Of a stretch of DNA of 64,000 bases, positions 1 to 10,478 are shown piece by piece. Under the pieces are notes generated by a model. The model did not search any database and was not told the DNA's origin. It saw only the letters and a program-made list of their open reading frames with translations. This DNA is from UBA7396 sp034675265 (GTDB lineage Bacteria > Patescibacteriota > Gracilibacteria > BD1-5 > UBA6164): positions 30,009 to 94,008 of the forward strand of contig JAUCDK010000002.1 in NCBI GenBank assembly GCA_034675265.1, written 5' to 3'. A program made the translations under genes and the position numbers. The number at the start of each line of letters is the position of its first letter. Position 1 is the first letter of the stretch.

Positions 1-2
1 CA

Positions 3-101
3 AAAGACCTTTTTGCACACGGAATACAAGAATTAGTTTTGAATTGAAGTTTTCAGTTTAAAAATGAAAAATGAGAAAAAATCAGTATTGCAAAAGCATA
101 A
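3..101 (+). CDS. C-terminal fragment of an unidentified protein (partial at window edge)
   Basis: The reading frame enters from the left edge and ends at TAA 99-101. With TGA as Gly it gives 32 residues rich in Lys and Glu, including two UGA codons, which fits the coding style of the rest of the window. The other two frames stop early. Too short to identify. The -35 element of the next transcription unit starts only 9 nt after its stop. Confidence 0.5.
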
Positions 102-110
102 TTTAAACTA

Positions 111-139
111 TTGACAAATATAAAAATATATTTTACAAT
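111..139 (+). promoter_or_regulatory. Promoter of the 39-aa small ORF
   Basis: Perfect -35 TTGACA (111-116), 17-nt spacer, -10 TACAAT (134-139). The start codon of the small ORF lies 29 nt after the -10. Confidence 0.75.
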
Positions 140-168
140 TCATTTACTTATTTGATAACTATAAGCAA

Positions 169-288
169 ATGAAAATAAAAAATAAAATTCCTACCTCTCA
201 AAAGAAACTGCAATCTAAATTCGAACTTGCAAAAATTGCAAGAGAGGCAAAAAATGAAAGACTTATAAGACTTTCTGGAAATATGTAA
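169..288 (+). CDS. Small basic protein of 39 aa, unknown function
   Basis: ATG at 169, TAA at 286-288, no UGA codon. The product is strongly basic (about one third Lys/Arg), predicted alpha-helical, with no signal peptide or membrane segment. It is a complete monocistronic unit: a consensus promoter at 111-139 and an intrinsic terminator two bases after the stop. That punctuation, rather than any homology I can recognise, is the reason to call it a gene. It could be a small nucleic-acid-binding or ribosome-associated protein (inference), or the unit could be a short structural RNA whose ORF is incidental. Confidence 0.6.
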   Translation: MKIKNKIPTSQKKLQSKFELAKIAREAKNERLIRLSGNM

Positions 289-289
289 A

Positions 290-317
290 AGAGCTTGAAA
301 AGAAAGCTCTTTTTTTT
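290..317 (+). terminator. Intrinsic terminator after the 39-aa ORF
   Basis: Stem AGAGCTT (290-296) / AAGCTCT (304-310), 7-nt loop, followed by a run of T. Confidence 0.85.
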
Positions 318-375
318 ATAATCATTTCGTTATAATTTTAAAATTAAAACTTTTCTAATATCATAAAAATATTCT

Positions 376-1431
376 ATGAAGCTCAAAGATTTCGATTATT
401 TTCTTCCTGAAGAACTCATCGCACAAACACCAATAGAACCAAGAGATCATTCAAAACTTCTCATTTTAAATAAAGAATCTTGAGAAATTCAAGATAAACA
501 TTTTTATGATATTTTAGAAAATCTTAGCGAAAATGATGTTTTAGTTCTCAACGAAACTCGTACTATTCACGCCAGACTTTTTTGAGAAATTGATATTTTT
601 CCAAAATGAAAAAAAGAAGTAAAACCAGTAGAAATTTTACTCCATAAACAAATCTCTCTTGATACTTGGGAATGTCTTTGATATCCTGGAAAAAATCTAA
701 AAATTGGGAGAACTATAAGATTTTATGATGAAAATAAAAATCTTATTTTAAATGGTTTTATAGAAAAAGTATCTGATATGTGAAGATTTATAAAATTTGA
801 TATATCTGGTTTCGATTTTCTAAAAGTTATTGAAAAAATATGAGAAATGCCTCTTCCTCATTATATTACTCATTCTTTAAAAAATACTGAAAGATATCAA
901 ACAATTTATGGAAAAACTCACGGAAGTGCAGCCACTCCAACTGCATGACTTCATTTCACAAATGAACTTTTAACAAACCTTGAAAAAAAATGAGTTCGTA
1001 TTGAAAAAATTCTTCTTCATGTATGAGTTTGAACTTTTAAACCAGTTGAAGTTGAAAATATTACAGAACATTATATGCACTCTGAATACATTGAAATAAA
1101 ACAAGAAGTTTCAGAAAGACTCAATGAATATAAAAAATGTTGAAAAAAAATTATTGCAGTTGGAACAACATCAATTAGAACACTTGAAAGTTTTACGGAT
1201 GAAAATTGAATTTTATGATATGGCTGAAAAGAAACTTCTATTTTTATCTACCCTGGATACAAATGGAGATTTATCGATAGTTTAATTACCAATTTTCATC
1301 TTCCATGCTCAACTCTTCTCATGCTTGTAAGTAGTTTAGCATGAACTGAACATATAAAAACAGCCTATCAACACGCCATAGAAAACAAGTATAGATTCTT
1401 CTCATTTTGAGATGCTATGTGGATAAAATAA
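376..1431 (+). CDS. queA: S-adenosylmethionine:tRNA ribosyltransferase-isomerase QueA
   Basis: 351 aa, the usual family length. QueA transfers and isomerises the ribosyl group of SAM onto preQ1 in tRNA (wobble position of GUN tRNAs) to give epoxyqueuosine, in the cytoplasm. The N-terminus (MKLKDFDYFLPEELIAQTP) is typical, as are the PLPHYI motif near residue 157, the GSAATPTAGLHFT block near residue 182 and the HVGVGTFKPV block that follows. Many invariant glycines (for example in TAGLHF and HVGVGTF) are encoded by TGA, which supports code 25. No Shine-Dalgarno sequence precedes the ATG; a TATAAT box sits at 331-336. Upstream is a terminator, downstream trhO, another tRNA modification gene, after a 122-nt gap. 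Confidence 0.96.
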
Positions 1432-1510
1432 GTTTTTGCAATTCCTAAAAATTTCATATAATATCTCGGCTTTATAGAAAAAATTTTCACAAAAAATATT
1501 ATTATAAAGT

Positions 1511-1540
1511 TTGCAAATAACATGGCAAGTTATTTATTAT
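1511..1540 (+). promoter_or_regulatory. Possible promoter of trhO
   Basis: TTGCAA (1511-1516), 18-nt spacer, TATTAT (1535-1540), 13 nt before the ATG. Reasonable match in an AT-rich background. Confidence 0.4.
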
Positions 1541-1553
1541 TTACCTATATATT

Positions 1554-2639
1554 ATGTTTAAAAAAGAAAAATTTACACTTTTAACATTTTACAAATTTGT
1601 TGATGTAGAAGATGTAGAAAAGGAAGTACAAGATCATCTTGATTTTTGTACGGATATCGGAATGACTGGAAGAGTTTATATTGGTACTGAAGGAATTTCT
1701 TCAACAGTAACAGGAAATGAAGGACAAATAAAAGCATATAAATTATACTTAGATGCTCATCCTCTTTTCAATAATCCTCCTGATCTTGATATAAAATCAA
1801 CTCCAGTAGATGGACACAAATTTCCAAGAATGTCAGTAAAACATAGAGAAGAAATTGTAGCACTTGGTCAAAAATATACAAGAAAAGAAATAGAAGAAGC
1901 TGGAAATCGTATGTCAATTGAAGAATTTAAAGAAATTCTTGATAATGGAAATATTGATGATTATATCGTTTTAGATATGAGAAACAATCACGAATACAAA
2001 CTTTGACATTTTAAAAATGCAATTCCTGCAAATACACTTACATTCAAAGAATTAGAAAAAGAAATTGAAAATTATAAAAAAACTTTTGGAGATAAAAAAA
2101 TTATTTCTTATTGTACTTGAGGAATTAGATGTGAAAAATCAACGGTAATGCTTCAAAAAGCAGGACTAAAAAATACTTATCAACTTGATGGATGAGTAGT
2201 AAAATATATCAATACCTACAACGACTGAAATTGGAAAGGAAATTTATATGTTTTTGATGACAGAGTAAGTTGTGAAGTTTGAGATGAAAATACTCATGAA
2301 ACCATCGGAGTATGTTTGTATTCTGATGCTCTCACTAATAATTGTGAAAACTGTCGTTATAGTCCTTGTAATGCAAGAATTATTGCCAGTAAAGAAGAAT
2401 ATAAAAAACACTTTGGTTTTTGTAGTGAAGAATGTTATAAAAATGCTCTTACAAATGGATTGGTGAAAAATGTTGATTTTGATAAAGTAGATTATAGAAA
2501 ATTAAGAGTAAAAATGAAAAATCATCCTGAAACTACTCCAGAAGTACTTGAATTTATACAAAAACATCTCACTTCAAATATTTGAAATACAAATTTTAGA
2601 CACAAAACATCACAAAAAGAAGATTTTATTATTGATTAA
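1554..2639 (+). CDS. trhO: tRNA uridine(34) hydroxylase, rhodanese family (TrhO/YceA, UPF0176)
   Basis: 361 aa. TrhO hydroxylates uridine 34 of tRNA, the first step to 5-carboxymethoxyuridine or 5-methoxyuridine. N-terminal acylphosphatase-like part (IGTEGISSTVTG near residues 43-54), central rhodanese domain with the active-site loop YCTGGIRCEK (Cys187, Cys193) where both glycines of the loop are present, one as TGA, and a C-terminal cysteine-rich part (CENC, SPCNARI) seen in the long members of the family. The coding frame runs through several TGA codons to TAA 2637. Start is the only early ATG in frame; no ribosome-binding site is visible. Confidence 0.93.
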
Positions 2640-2641
2640 AT

Positions 2642-2672
2642 AAAAAGACTCTCTAATCAAGAGTCTTTTTTT
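2642..2672 (+). terminator. Intrinsic terminator after trhO
   Basis: Stem AAAGACTCT / AGAGTCTTT with a 7-nt loop and a T run, 2 nt after the stop codon. Confidence 0.88.
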
Positions 2673-2705
2673 CAATTTCTGAATAACATAAGATAATAAG
2701 AAAAT

Positions 2706-2734
2706 TTGGCAAAATAAAAATATTATGATATAAT
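2706..2734 (+). promoter_or_regulatory. Promoter of the type IV secretion-like operon
   Basis: TTGGCA (2706-2711), 17-nt spacer, extended -10 TGATATAAT (TATAAT at 2729-2734). Good consensus; 34 nt before the first ATG of the operon. Confidence 0.75.
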
Positions 2735-2768
2735 AAACAAGATAAAAATTATATTTTTTCTATTTCGT

Positions 2769-5588
2769 ATGAAAAAACTCCTATACACACTCGCGATATT
2801 TCTCACTTTTTTACAAACAACATCTGCAAGTTTACTTGATGCAAGTAAAAAACTTTCTTGAAATACTCCTCAAAATACACAAGCTGCATCAAGCGAAAGT
2901 TCTAGTTATTTAGATATATTTTATGATATCATTTTTTATGCTCTTGCCCTTTTAGTAGCATTTATTGTTTGTGTGCTTGCTATAAAATTAATGAGATTAA
3001 TTTTTGAAATTGTTTGGAGTCAAAAGTTAGTGTATATGAAAGTTACGCTTCCAAAAGCAGACTCAAAACTTGATAAAGAAAAAGAAACGAAAAAAGATTT
3101 CAAAGAAAAAATTTGAATGATGAGTATGTACTATAAAGCTATTCATAAACTTTCTGATGCTGGATTAAAAGATTCCATTACTGATTTTTTCTTTGATCAT
3201 GCAAAAGTTTCTCTTGAACTTGCTTATGAAAATGGTGAATTAAATTTTTATATCGTTACATATGAAGGATATGTAAATGTTGTTTCTCAACATATTACAT
3301 CTATTTATAATGATGCTGAGGTAAGAATTATAGATAAAAATAAAGAATATATTAATATAAAACCTTTTGGATATACGCTCAGAGCAGCTTCACTTTGAAA
3401 AGAAAATGATGATGCCTTTCCAATCCGTTCATTTAAATATTTAGAAGATGATCCATTAAACAACTTTACCAACGTTTTTTCTTCTCTTGAAAAAGATGAT
3501 AAAGCTGTATATCAAATTATCATAAAACCAGTTTGATCAAGATGGAATAAAAAAGCTAAAAATGCTGCATGACTTGTTGCTAAATGAGAATATAAAAAGA
3601 AAAGTCACATTCCATTTTTAGATTTTTTCTGGAATCCTTTGGTTGCACTTATTCAATGAACCGATAGCATGGTAAAAGATTCAAATGCACCTTGAGCAAG
3701 TTCTGGAGATAGTTATAAAATCTTTAACCAAGCAGAAACCGAAGCACATAAAATTATGTGAGAATCTGCATGACAACCTGGATTTAGAACATCTATTAGA
3801 GTTCTTGTTTCATCAAAACATCCTAAAAAAGCTGAAGATGGTGCACACGCAGTAATTGCTGCTTCATCAATATTTACCGATGAATATAACAATGCATTGG
3901 ATAATCCTCAACTCTATGAAGATTTTCTATATTTCATATTTACTCCTATCAGATATTTTGCATTTAACAATAAACTGATTTGATTTTTTCAAAATGTTTC
4001 TATTTTTTCATCAGATGAACTTTCGACTCTATATCACTATCCTGATATAAATTACAATAAATCTCCAATTATAAATTGGTTGGATTATAAAAAATTAGCT
4101 CCACCTCATAATCTAAAATTCCCAAGTGATCCTTGTATTTTAGAGGAAAAAGTAAAAATTGGAACCAAAGAAATCATTGATCCGGAAACTGGAGAAACAA
4201 AAATAGTAGATGAATTTGAATTAAAAAAAGTTCACAGACATCTTTGAGGTTTTCCTATATTTAAAGATGGAGTTTTAATGTGATTTAATGAATATAGAAA
4301 TAAAAAAACACCAATCTATTTTGATAAAAAAGATAGAGGAAGACATCATTATATTATCTGAAAATCTTGAGGTTGAAAATCAGTATTTATCTGATATTTA
4401 GCTCGTCAAGATATGCGGAATGGAGATGGACTTTGTGTTATTGACCCACATGGAGATTTAGTAGAAGATGTACTTGCATTTACACCAAAAGAAAGAGCAA
4501 GAGATACGGTTGTTTTTGACCCAGCTGATGATGAATATCCAATGGGATTAAATATGCTTGAAGTTATTTCTACAGACCCAGATATTAGAAAAAGAGAAAT
4601 GGATAGAGCTGCAATGGATGCTACTGAAATATTTATAAAAATATTTTGAGATGAAGTGTTTTGACCTCGTATTCAACATTATTTTAGAAATGGTTGTTTA
4701 ACACTTATGGAAGATGTGGATGATTGAGGAACTTTGATTGATGTACCAAGACTTTTTGTTGATGATGCATTTATGAAATATAAAACTTCAAAAGTAAAAA
4801 ATCCAGTAGTAAAATCTTTCTGGGAACATGAATATGCGTCTACTTGAGATAGAGAAAAACAAGAAATGATTCCTTATTTTTCAAGTAAATTTGGTCCATT
4901 TATTACCAATACAACTATCAGAAATATTATTGGGCAACCAAAATCTGCCTTTAATATTAGAGATATTATGGATTCAAAAAAAGCACTTCTTGTAAATCTT
5001 TCAAAATGAAAAATTTGAGCACTTAATGCACAATTACTTTGACTTATATTTGTTTCTAAAGTAAATATGGCTGCAATGTCGAGAGCTGATATGCCAGAAC
5101 ACGAAAGAAAAGATTTTTTCATGTATGTAGATGAGTTCCAAAACTTTGCAACAGAAACATTTTGAGAAATATTATCAGAAGCCAGAAAATATAAACTTGC
5201 CCTCATAATGGCTCACCAATTTATTGCACAAATCGGTTGAAGTGGAGCAAAAAAATGAGATAAACCAAGTATTAAAGACGCAGTATTTTGAAATGCCTGA
5301 ACGATTATGTCATTTAAAGTTGGTGCAGAAGATGCAGAATATTTAGAAAAAGAATATGCTCCTTTATTATCACAACAAGATATTATTGGTATTGCAAATT
5401 TTACAACTTATGTTAAACTGAACATCAATAATGCAACTACTCGTCCATTTGATATGAAAACTCTTTGGGATAATAATTATAAAAATGTAGAAGCTGCAAA
5501 AATTATAAAAGAATATTCAAGAAAAAAATATGGAAGAAAGAAAAAATATGTAGATATGGAAATTGAAGCAAGACTTGGAATTACGTAA
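2769..5588 (+). CDS. VirD4/TraG-like type IV secretion coupling ATPase, membrane anchored
   Basis: 939 aa. Begins with a signal-like hydrophobic stretch (residues 1-20) and a strong membrane segment around residues 52-76, then a long extracatalytic region and a C-terminal P-loop ATPase. Walker A is IIGKSGGGKS near residue 530 (three of its glycines are TGA), followed by CVIDPHGDLVEDVL, a signature of conjugative coupling proteins; Walker B is FFMYVDEFQ near residue 785. The family moves DNA or protein substrates into type IV secretion channels or powers pilus-like machines. It is followed after 26 nt by three T4SS-pilin-like genes in the same orientation, so this is probably one envelope-spanning machine. 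It is larger than typical VirD4; the first 500 residues show no domain I recognise. Substrate unknown. Confidence 0.85.
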
Positions 5589-5614
5589 TACTTTTAATAT
5601 TTTATTTAGAAAAA

Positions 5615-6544
5615 ATGTTTAAAATTATAATAAAATTTTTAATAACGTTGAGTCTCTTTTCTCTCCCTTTATTTTCATTTGCAAACGAAAATATTAGAAT
5701 TACCAATGAAAATACTGGAAGAAATGCAAATAATGAATATTTGGGAGAAATGGAAGGAAATGAATTTTTTTATGTATGAACTACTTGAGAAAAATGAATC
5801 AAAAACTTACTTCTGAATATTGCTCGTGATTTAAGAGTTATTGTATTTGCAATTGTTTTACTTGTTTGATTAATTCTTGTTATAAAACTCATTTTTTGAG
5901 AAAATACAGATGAAGAGCAAAAAAAGTTAAAAATGTGAATATTGTGGGCCAGTATTTGAATTATGGTAATGCAAATCGCATTTTCAGTTTATAAAATACT
6001 TTTTGATAGAGATATTTGAGCTCCATTGTGAAGAAATTTATCGGAAAAATTAATAGAACCATTTACTGATATGTTGATGTTATTTGCATCTTTCATATTT
6101 ATTGCTATGTGAATTTATGCGTTTTACAAAATCGTAACTGCTGGTTGAGAAGAAGACAAAGTTTCAAAATGAAAAACAACAATTGTCCAAGCAATTATTT
6201 GATTTATTGTCATAAAATTTGCTGATATTATTGTTACAAATACTTTCAATCCTGATTGTGGATGAGGTGGAATTTTATCATATTATGGAACCAATATTTG
6301 TGAAAATATTACTGATAATGCAAAAATTGTGACGACTCTTCTCAATTGGATGAACTCATTTTTAGCAATTATTATTGTTTTAATGATTATGTATGCTGGA
6401 TTTTTAGTTCTTACTTCATGATGAGATTCTGATAAACATGATAAAGCAAAAAAAATATTACTCTATGTTGGTATAGGACTTCTTATATTATTTACGAGCT
6501 ATTTAATTCTTACTTTTTTTATCGTACCAGAAGCACAAATATAA
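5615..6544 (+). CDS. Polytopic T4SS-pilin-like membrane protein (three repeats)
   Basis: 309 aa, signal peptide (residues 1-24, ending SFANE). The remainder alternates hydrophobic helices with short acidic/basic loops. Three segments share the pattern 'TSGGDSDKHDKAKK' followed by a long hydrophobic helix (near residues 108, 190 and 272), the pattern of the T4SS pilin/VirB2-TrbC-like family widespread in candidate phyla radiation genomes. The likely role is a channel or pilus-base subunit for the upstream coupling ATPase (inference). Second gene of the operon, 26 nt after the ATPase and 15 nt before the next pilin-like gene. Rich in UGA-encoded Gly. Confidence 0.7.
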
Positions 6545-6559
6545 TTTAAACATTTTCAT

Positions 6560-7465
6560 ATGAAAAATATTATAAAATTCTTTCTTATATTTATTACATC
6601 AATTTTTAGTTTTCATCTTTCTTACGCAGGAAATATTGATTTTAAAGATGCTTCTGAAGCGACAAGTAAAATTAAAAGTGTTTCTATAAAAGAAAAAACA
6701 TGAAGTATGGAAACTCAAATTCAATCTACTACACTCAATATATTTAAAACTCTAAAAATTGTTGTTTGAGGACTTTTAGTTATCTATTTAGTATATGCGT
6801 GAGTACAAATGATTCTTTCTATGTGAAGTGATGAATGACAATTATCAGAAGCAAAAAGATCTATTCGGTATGCTATTATTTGACTTTTATTTATAAATAT
6901 TCCTGGATTGTTATACAACTCATTTTCAAACAAAAGAGTAACTGATGATGTAACTTCAACGGTTTGAGATTCGGTAACCATTTATCAAAGAAATATTTTT
7001 ATGAACAGTGAAGTTTTTGGAAGCACTCTGTGAAATATTCTTACGTTTTTACAAATTTCAATCGTTGCAATTGCTATTTTTATGATTGTATACGCGGGAA
7101 TTAAAATTATTCTTGCAAGTGGCGATGAAGACAAAGTGAGTGAATCAAAAAACAAAATTCTTTGGTCTGTTGCTGGACTTGTATTTATATGAGTAATGGA
7201 AGTTTGGAGAAATATTATGTTTAAATGAGATTTCAAATGACAAGGACAAGAATTATTTGCTACACTTGCCAATCTTGCGCTATTCTTCGCTTGACCGATT
7301 GCAATATTTTTCCTAAGTTTAGCAGGATATTATTATATAACTGCTGGAGGAGATGATGATAAAGTAAAAAAAGCAAAAAGTATTGTGTTCAATACTCTTA
7401 TAGCAACTATTATACTTTTAGGAATTTATACATTCCTTCTTGATTTAAAAACATTATCATTTTAA
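6560..7465 (+). CDS. Polytopic T4SS-pilin-like membrane protein (three repeats)
   Basis: 301 aa with a signal peptide (cleavage expected after LSYA, about residue 23). Same architecture as its upstream neighbour: three units of hydrophobic helix, a short loop of the type GDEDKVSESKNK or GGDDDKVKKAKS, and a second hydrophobic helix. The similarity in layout suggests the two genes arose by duplication. Spaced 15 nt from the previous stop and 8 nt from the next start, so translation is probably coupled. Function inferred from context as a membrane component of a type IV secretion-like apparatus. Confidence 0.7.
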
Positions 7466-7473
7466 TATAAAAT

Positions 7474-7941
7474 ATGAAAAAAATAACTCTATTTCTTTGT
7501 TGTATATTATCAATTTGAATATGACAAAATTCATTTGCAGGAGGGGTTTGAGATCCTTCTAGTCCAGATTTTGTTGGTCCACCAGCTCCAACAACAACTA
7601 CATCTACCTGAACAACAGCAATAACTGTAAAAGTAACAGAAAGTATTCCAGGTTGAAATTGTAGTCTGATTCAATCTGGAACATGAGCTGGTTTATATGA
7701 ATGTAAAATAGAACCTGGGTTTAAAAGTGTACAATGAATTATTTGAAATATTATAAAATGGGTTACTGCTATTGCTGCTCTTGCTTGAGTTTTATTTATT
7801 GTAATAAATGGAATTATGCTTTCTACTGGTTCTGAAACTGGAGAAGTAAAAAAAAGAATTGTAAATGGTATTATTGGATTAATTCTTGTACTATTAAGTT
7901 GAGTTATTCTGAATATGATTGCTCCTTGGGTATACAAATAA
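7474..7941 (+). CDS. T4SS-pilin-like protein, single unit
   Basis: 155 aa. Signal peptide (residues 1-22), a Pro/Thr-rich linker (PPAPTTTTSTGTTA), a small segment with two Cys (CSLIQS and YECKIEPG) that could form a disulfide outside the membrane, then two hydrophobic helices separated by TGSETGEVKKR, the same loop that recurs three times in each of the two preceding genes. This single-repeat version has the size of a VirB2-type pilin precursor and is the best candidate for the polymerising subunit (inference). Last gene of the operon; a bidirectional terminator starts at its stop codon. Confidence 0.7.
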
Positions 7942-7968
7942 AAAGAACTTCTAAGAAGTTCTTTTTTT
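7941..7968. terminator. Bidirectional terminator between the T4SS-like operon and mutL
   Basis: AAAAGAACTTC (7941-7951), loop TAA, GAAGTTCTTTTTTT (7955-7968). A-rich left arm and T-rich right arm serve both converging units; the mutL stop codon lies inside it. Confidence 0.85.
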
Positions 7969-9820
7969 ATCTTTCGTATTTATCTTTCAAATCTTGAAGT
8001 GAGATTTCAAAAATAACTGGTCTTCCATGTGGACAAGTTGAACTATATCCATCTATAGCATCATTTAATAATTTATTCATCTCAAAAAGATTGAGCTTAT
8101 TTCAAAATTTAATGGCACTTCTACACGCAGTATAAGCATAAATTTTATTTTTTACTTCATCAAGAGTTTTTGATTTTAAAATATTTCCATCTGAAATATC
8201 ATTTAAAATTCCAAGAAGAATATCTTTAAGATTTTCTTTTTTTATAAAATCTGGAATAGAGACAATCGAAGCAATCGCATTAGAAAGTAACTCTATTTCA
8301 AATCACATTTCACTAAAAATATCTTTTTTTTCTTCCAAAAGAGAAAATTCGTTTGAAGTAAGTTTTATATTTTCAGGAATAAGAAGTGTTTGAGAAAGAT
8401 GTTGAGTTTCTTGTTTCAGTAATTTTTCATAAATAATTCTTTCTGCTAAAGCATGTTGGTCAAACATAATAATTTTATTATCCTTTTCAACAATAATATA
8501 ACTATTAAAAGTTTGCCCTACTATTTTTCATAATTTTGTATAATGTAAATCTCCACTATTTTCATCTTTTATTTGAGGAGAAACACTTTCTAAATATGTT
8601 TTTGTAAAATCTATCGAATCTGAGATAGTATATTGATTTGGATGAGAAGAAATATCTTTATATGGAGAATATGATTTAAATTTTGTTCCACTTCCTGTAT
8701 AATATTTTGGTTCTTGAAAAGAATTTATTGAATGATTTGTTGATATTTTTGTAAAATCAAAATTTGAAACTTCTGAATTTGTTTGAGATACTTCTGAACT
8801 TTCTAGCTTTTCAAGAGAATTATTTATAAGACTTGAATGTTCTAATTTGTCTAAAACAGCATGATAAACACTTCTAAAAATATTACTTTCATTTTCAAAT
8901 CTCACTTCTTGCTTTCTTGGATGAACATTGACATCAACTAATGTTGGATCAACTTGAATATTCAAAACATATCCTGGATAATTTCCATGTGGAATAAATC
9001 TATTATAGGCATCATTTATAGCTTTTAGTAAAAGTGGTGACGTAATTGGTCTATGATTTACAAATAAATTCTGTCTATTTTTATTTGGGAATGATACCTT
9101 TGGTCCTGTTATATATCACGAAATATCAATTCAAACTGAAGAAAATTGTATGTCTAAAATATTGTCTATAAAGTCATTTCCATAAATACTGTAAATTCTC
9201 ACTTTTAAATCTTCTCAAGCATTCATTTTAAAAATTCTTTTTCCATCGCTTATAAATTCAAATCAAACTTTTGGATAACTCAAAGCAACTGCATATAAAT
9301 AATCAAGAATTTTTGCATATTCTGTTTTATCAGTTTTTAAATAATTCAGTCTTGCTGGAGTATTAAAAAATAAATCTCTCACAGAAATCTGAGTTCCATT
9401 TTCTCATGAAGTGGTGGTAATCTTTTTCCCAGAAATATTATCATAATCAAGCCTATACGCTTCATTATTCTCTTTTGTTTTGGTAATGATAGAAAATTTT
9501 GAAACCGAAGAAATAGATGACAAAGCTTCTCATCTAAATCAAAAAGTCATAACATTATATAAATCATCTAAATTTTTAATTTTTGAAGTGGTATATTTAT
9601 CTATGCTTATTTTTAAATCCTCTAGTGAAAATCCTTCACCATTATCAGTAATAGTAATCAAAGTTTTACCTCCATTTTCTATTTCAATTTTTATTTTATC
9701 ACTTCCTGCATCAAGTGCATTTTCGACTAATTCTTTTACTACCGAAATCGGTCTTTCTACTACCTCTCAAGCAGAAATTTGATTGGAAAGATGCGTATCA
9801 AGTTGTATAATTTTTCCCAT
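7967..9820 (-). CDS. mutL: DNA mismatch repair protein MutL
   Basis: 617 aa. GHKL ATPase that links mismatch recognition by MutS to strand incision. N-terminal motifs are all present: the ELVENALDAG helix (Mg-ATP Asn), the TDNGEGF loop and GFRGEALSS. The transducer domain carries LFVNHRPI and DVNVHPRKQEV. A variable Ser-rich linker follows (residues about 310-430), and the C-terminal dimerisation domain ends with CPHGRP near residue 595, a metal-site motif of MutL proteins with endonuclease activity; the second motif (DQHALAERI) is also recognisable, so it is likely a nicking MutL (inference). ATG chosen at 9820 because MGKIIQLD aligns with the family N-terminus. Confidence 0.96.
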
Positions 9821-9829
9821 ATTTGTATT

Positions 9830-9858
9830 CTTATAAATATTTATGAAAATATACTCAA
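9830..9858 (-). promoter_or_regulatory. Probable mutL promoter
   Basis: On the minus strand TTGAGT (9858-9853), 17-nt spacer, TATAAG (9835-9830), 9 nt before the start codon, so the leader would be very short. Confidence 0.45.
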
Positions 9859-9900
9859 AATTTGGAAAAATAAAAATAATATTTTCATGAATAAAAAAAC

Positions 9901-9928
9901 TTGCAAAAAAAAACTTTTTTATTATGAT
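9901..9928 (+). promoter_or_regulatory. Probable rplS promoter
   Basis: TTGCAA (9901-9906), 16-nt spacer, TATGAT (9923-9928), divergent from the mutL promoter. Confidence 0.5.
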
Positions 9929-9961
9929 ATGCGTGATTTTATAAATTAATATACATATATT

Positions 9962-10315
9962 ATGTCAAATTTTGATTTAGTAAGTAAAATTCAAGCTCAA
10001 TTTGTGAAAGCAAATACTCCTGAATTTAGAACTGGTATGGAAGTTGAAGTATACCAAATTATTAACGAATGAGGAAAAACTAGAACTCAAAGATTTAAAG
10101 GAATTATTATTAAAACTGCTGGAAAAACTGCTTTAGAAAAAACTATTACAGTAAGAAGAAAAGTTGGACCATTTGGAGTTGAAAAAATATTTGCTGTTCA
10201 CTCTCCAACTATTGAAAAAATTGAAATCATCAGACAATTTAAAGTTAGAAGAAGTCATATTGGTTTCATTAGAGATTTAACAGGTAAAGCTGCAAGATTA
10301 AAAGAAGTAAAATAA
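9962..10315 (+). CDS. rplS: 50S ribosomal protein L19
   Basis: 117 aa, the normal length. L19 sits at the 30S-50S interface. The conserved blocks are clear: FRTGMEVEVYQIINEG, RFKGIIIK, TVRRKVGPFGVEKIF, HSPTIEKIEI, and a C-terminal VRRSHIGFIRD-like segment. Only one UGA codon is used in this short, presumably highly expressed gene; the other glycines are GGA or GGT. It stands alone here between its own promoter and a terminator, without rimM/trmD as neighbours. Confidence 0.97.
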
Positions 10316-10332
10316 TTTTTACTCAACTAGAT

Positions 10333-10368
10333 AAAAAACTGAAAAATATTTTATTTTTCAGTTTTTTT
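10333..10368 (+). terminator. Intrinsic terminator after rplS
   Basis: Long stem AAAAACTGAAAAAT / ATTTTTCAGTTTTT followed by T residues. Confidence 0.85.
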
Positions 10369-10478
10369 CTTTTATTTTTCAAAAAATAAATATAATGCTC
10401 TTATATTTAAAATTGAATATGGAAGTTAAAAATCTCTATTTTATAATTTTAATTTTTTAGTTTTTTAATGTATATGAG

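Noticed and set aside
2272..2466. 64-codon hydrophobic ORF inside trhO
   Set aside because: Out-of-frame shadow of trhO, which continues through TGA codons in its own frame.
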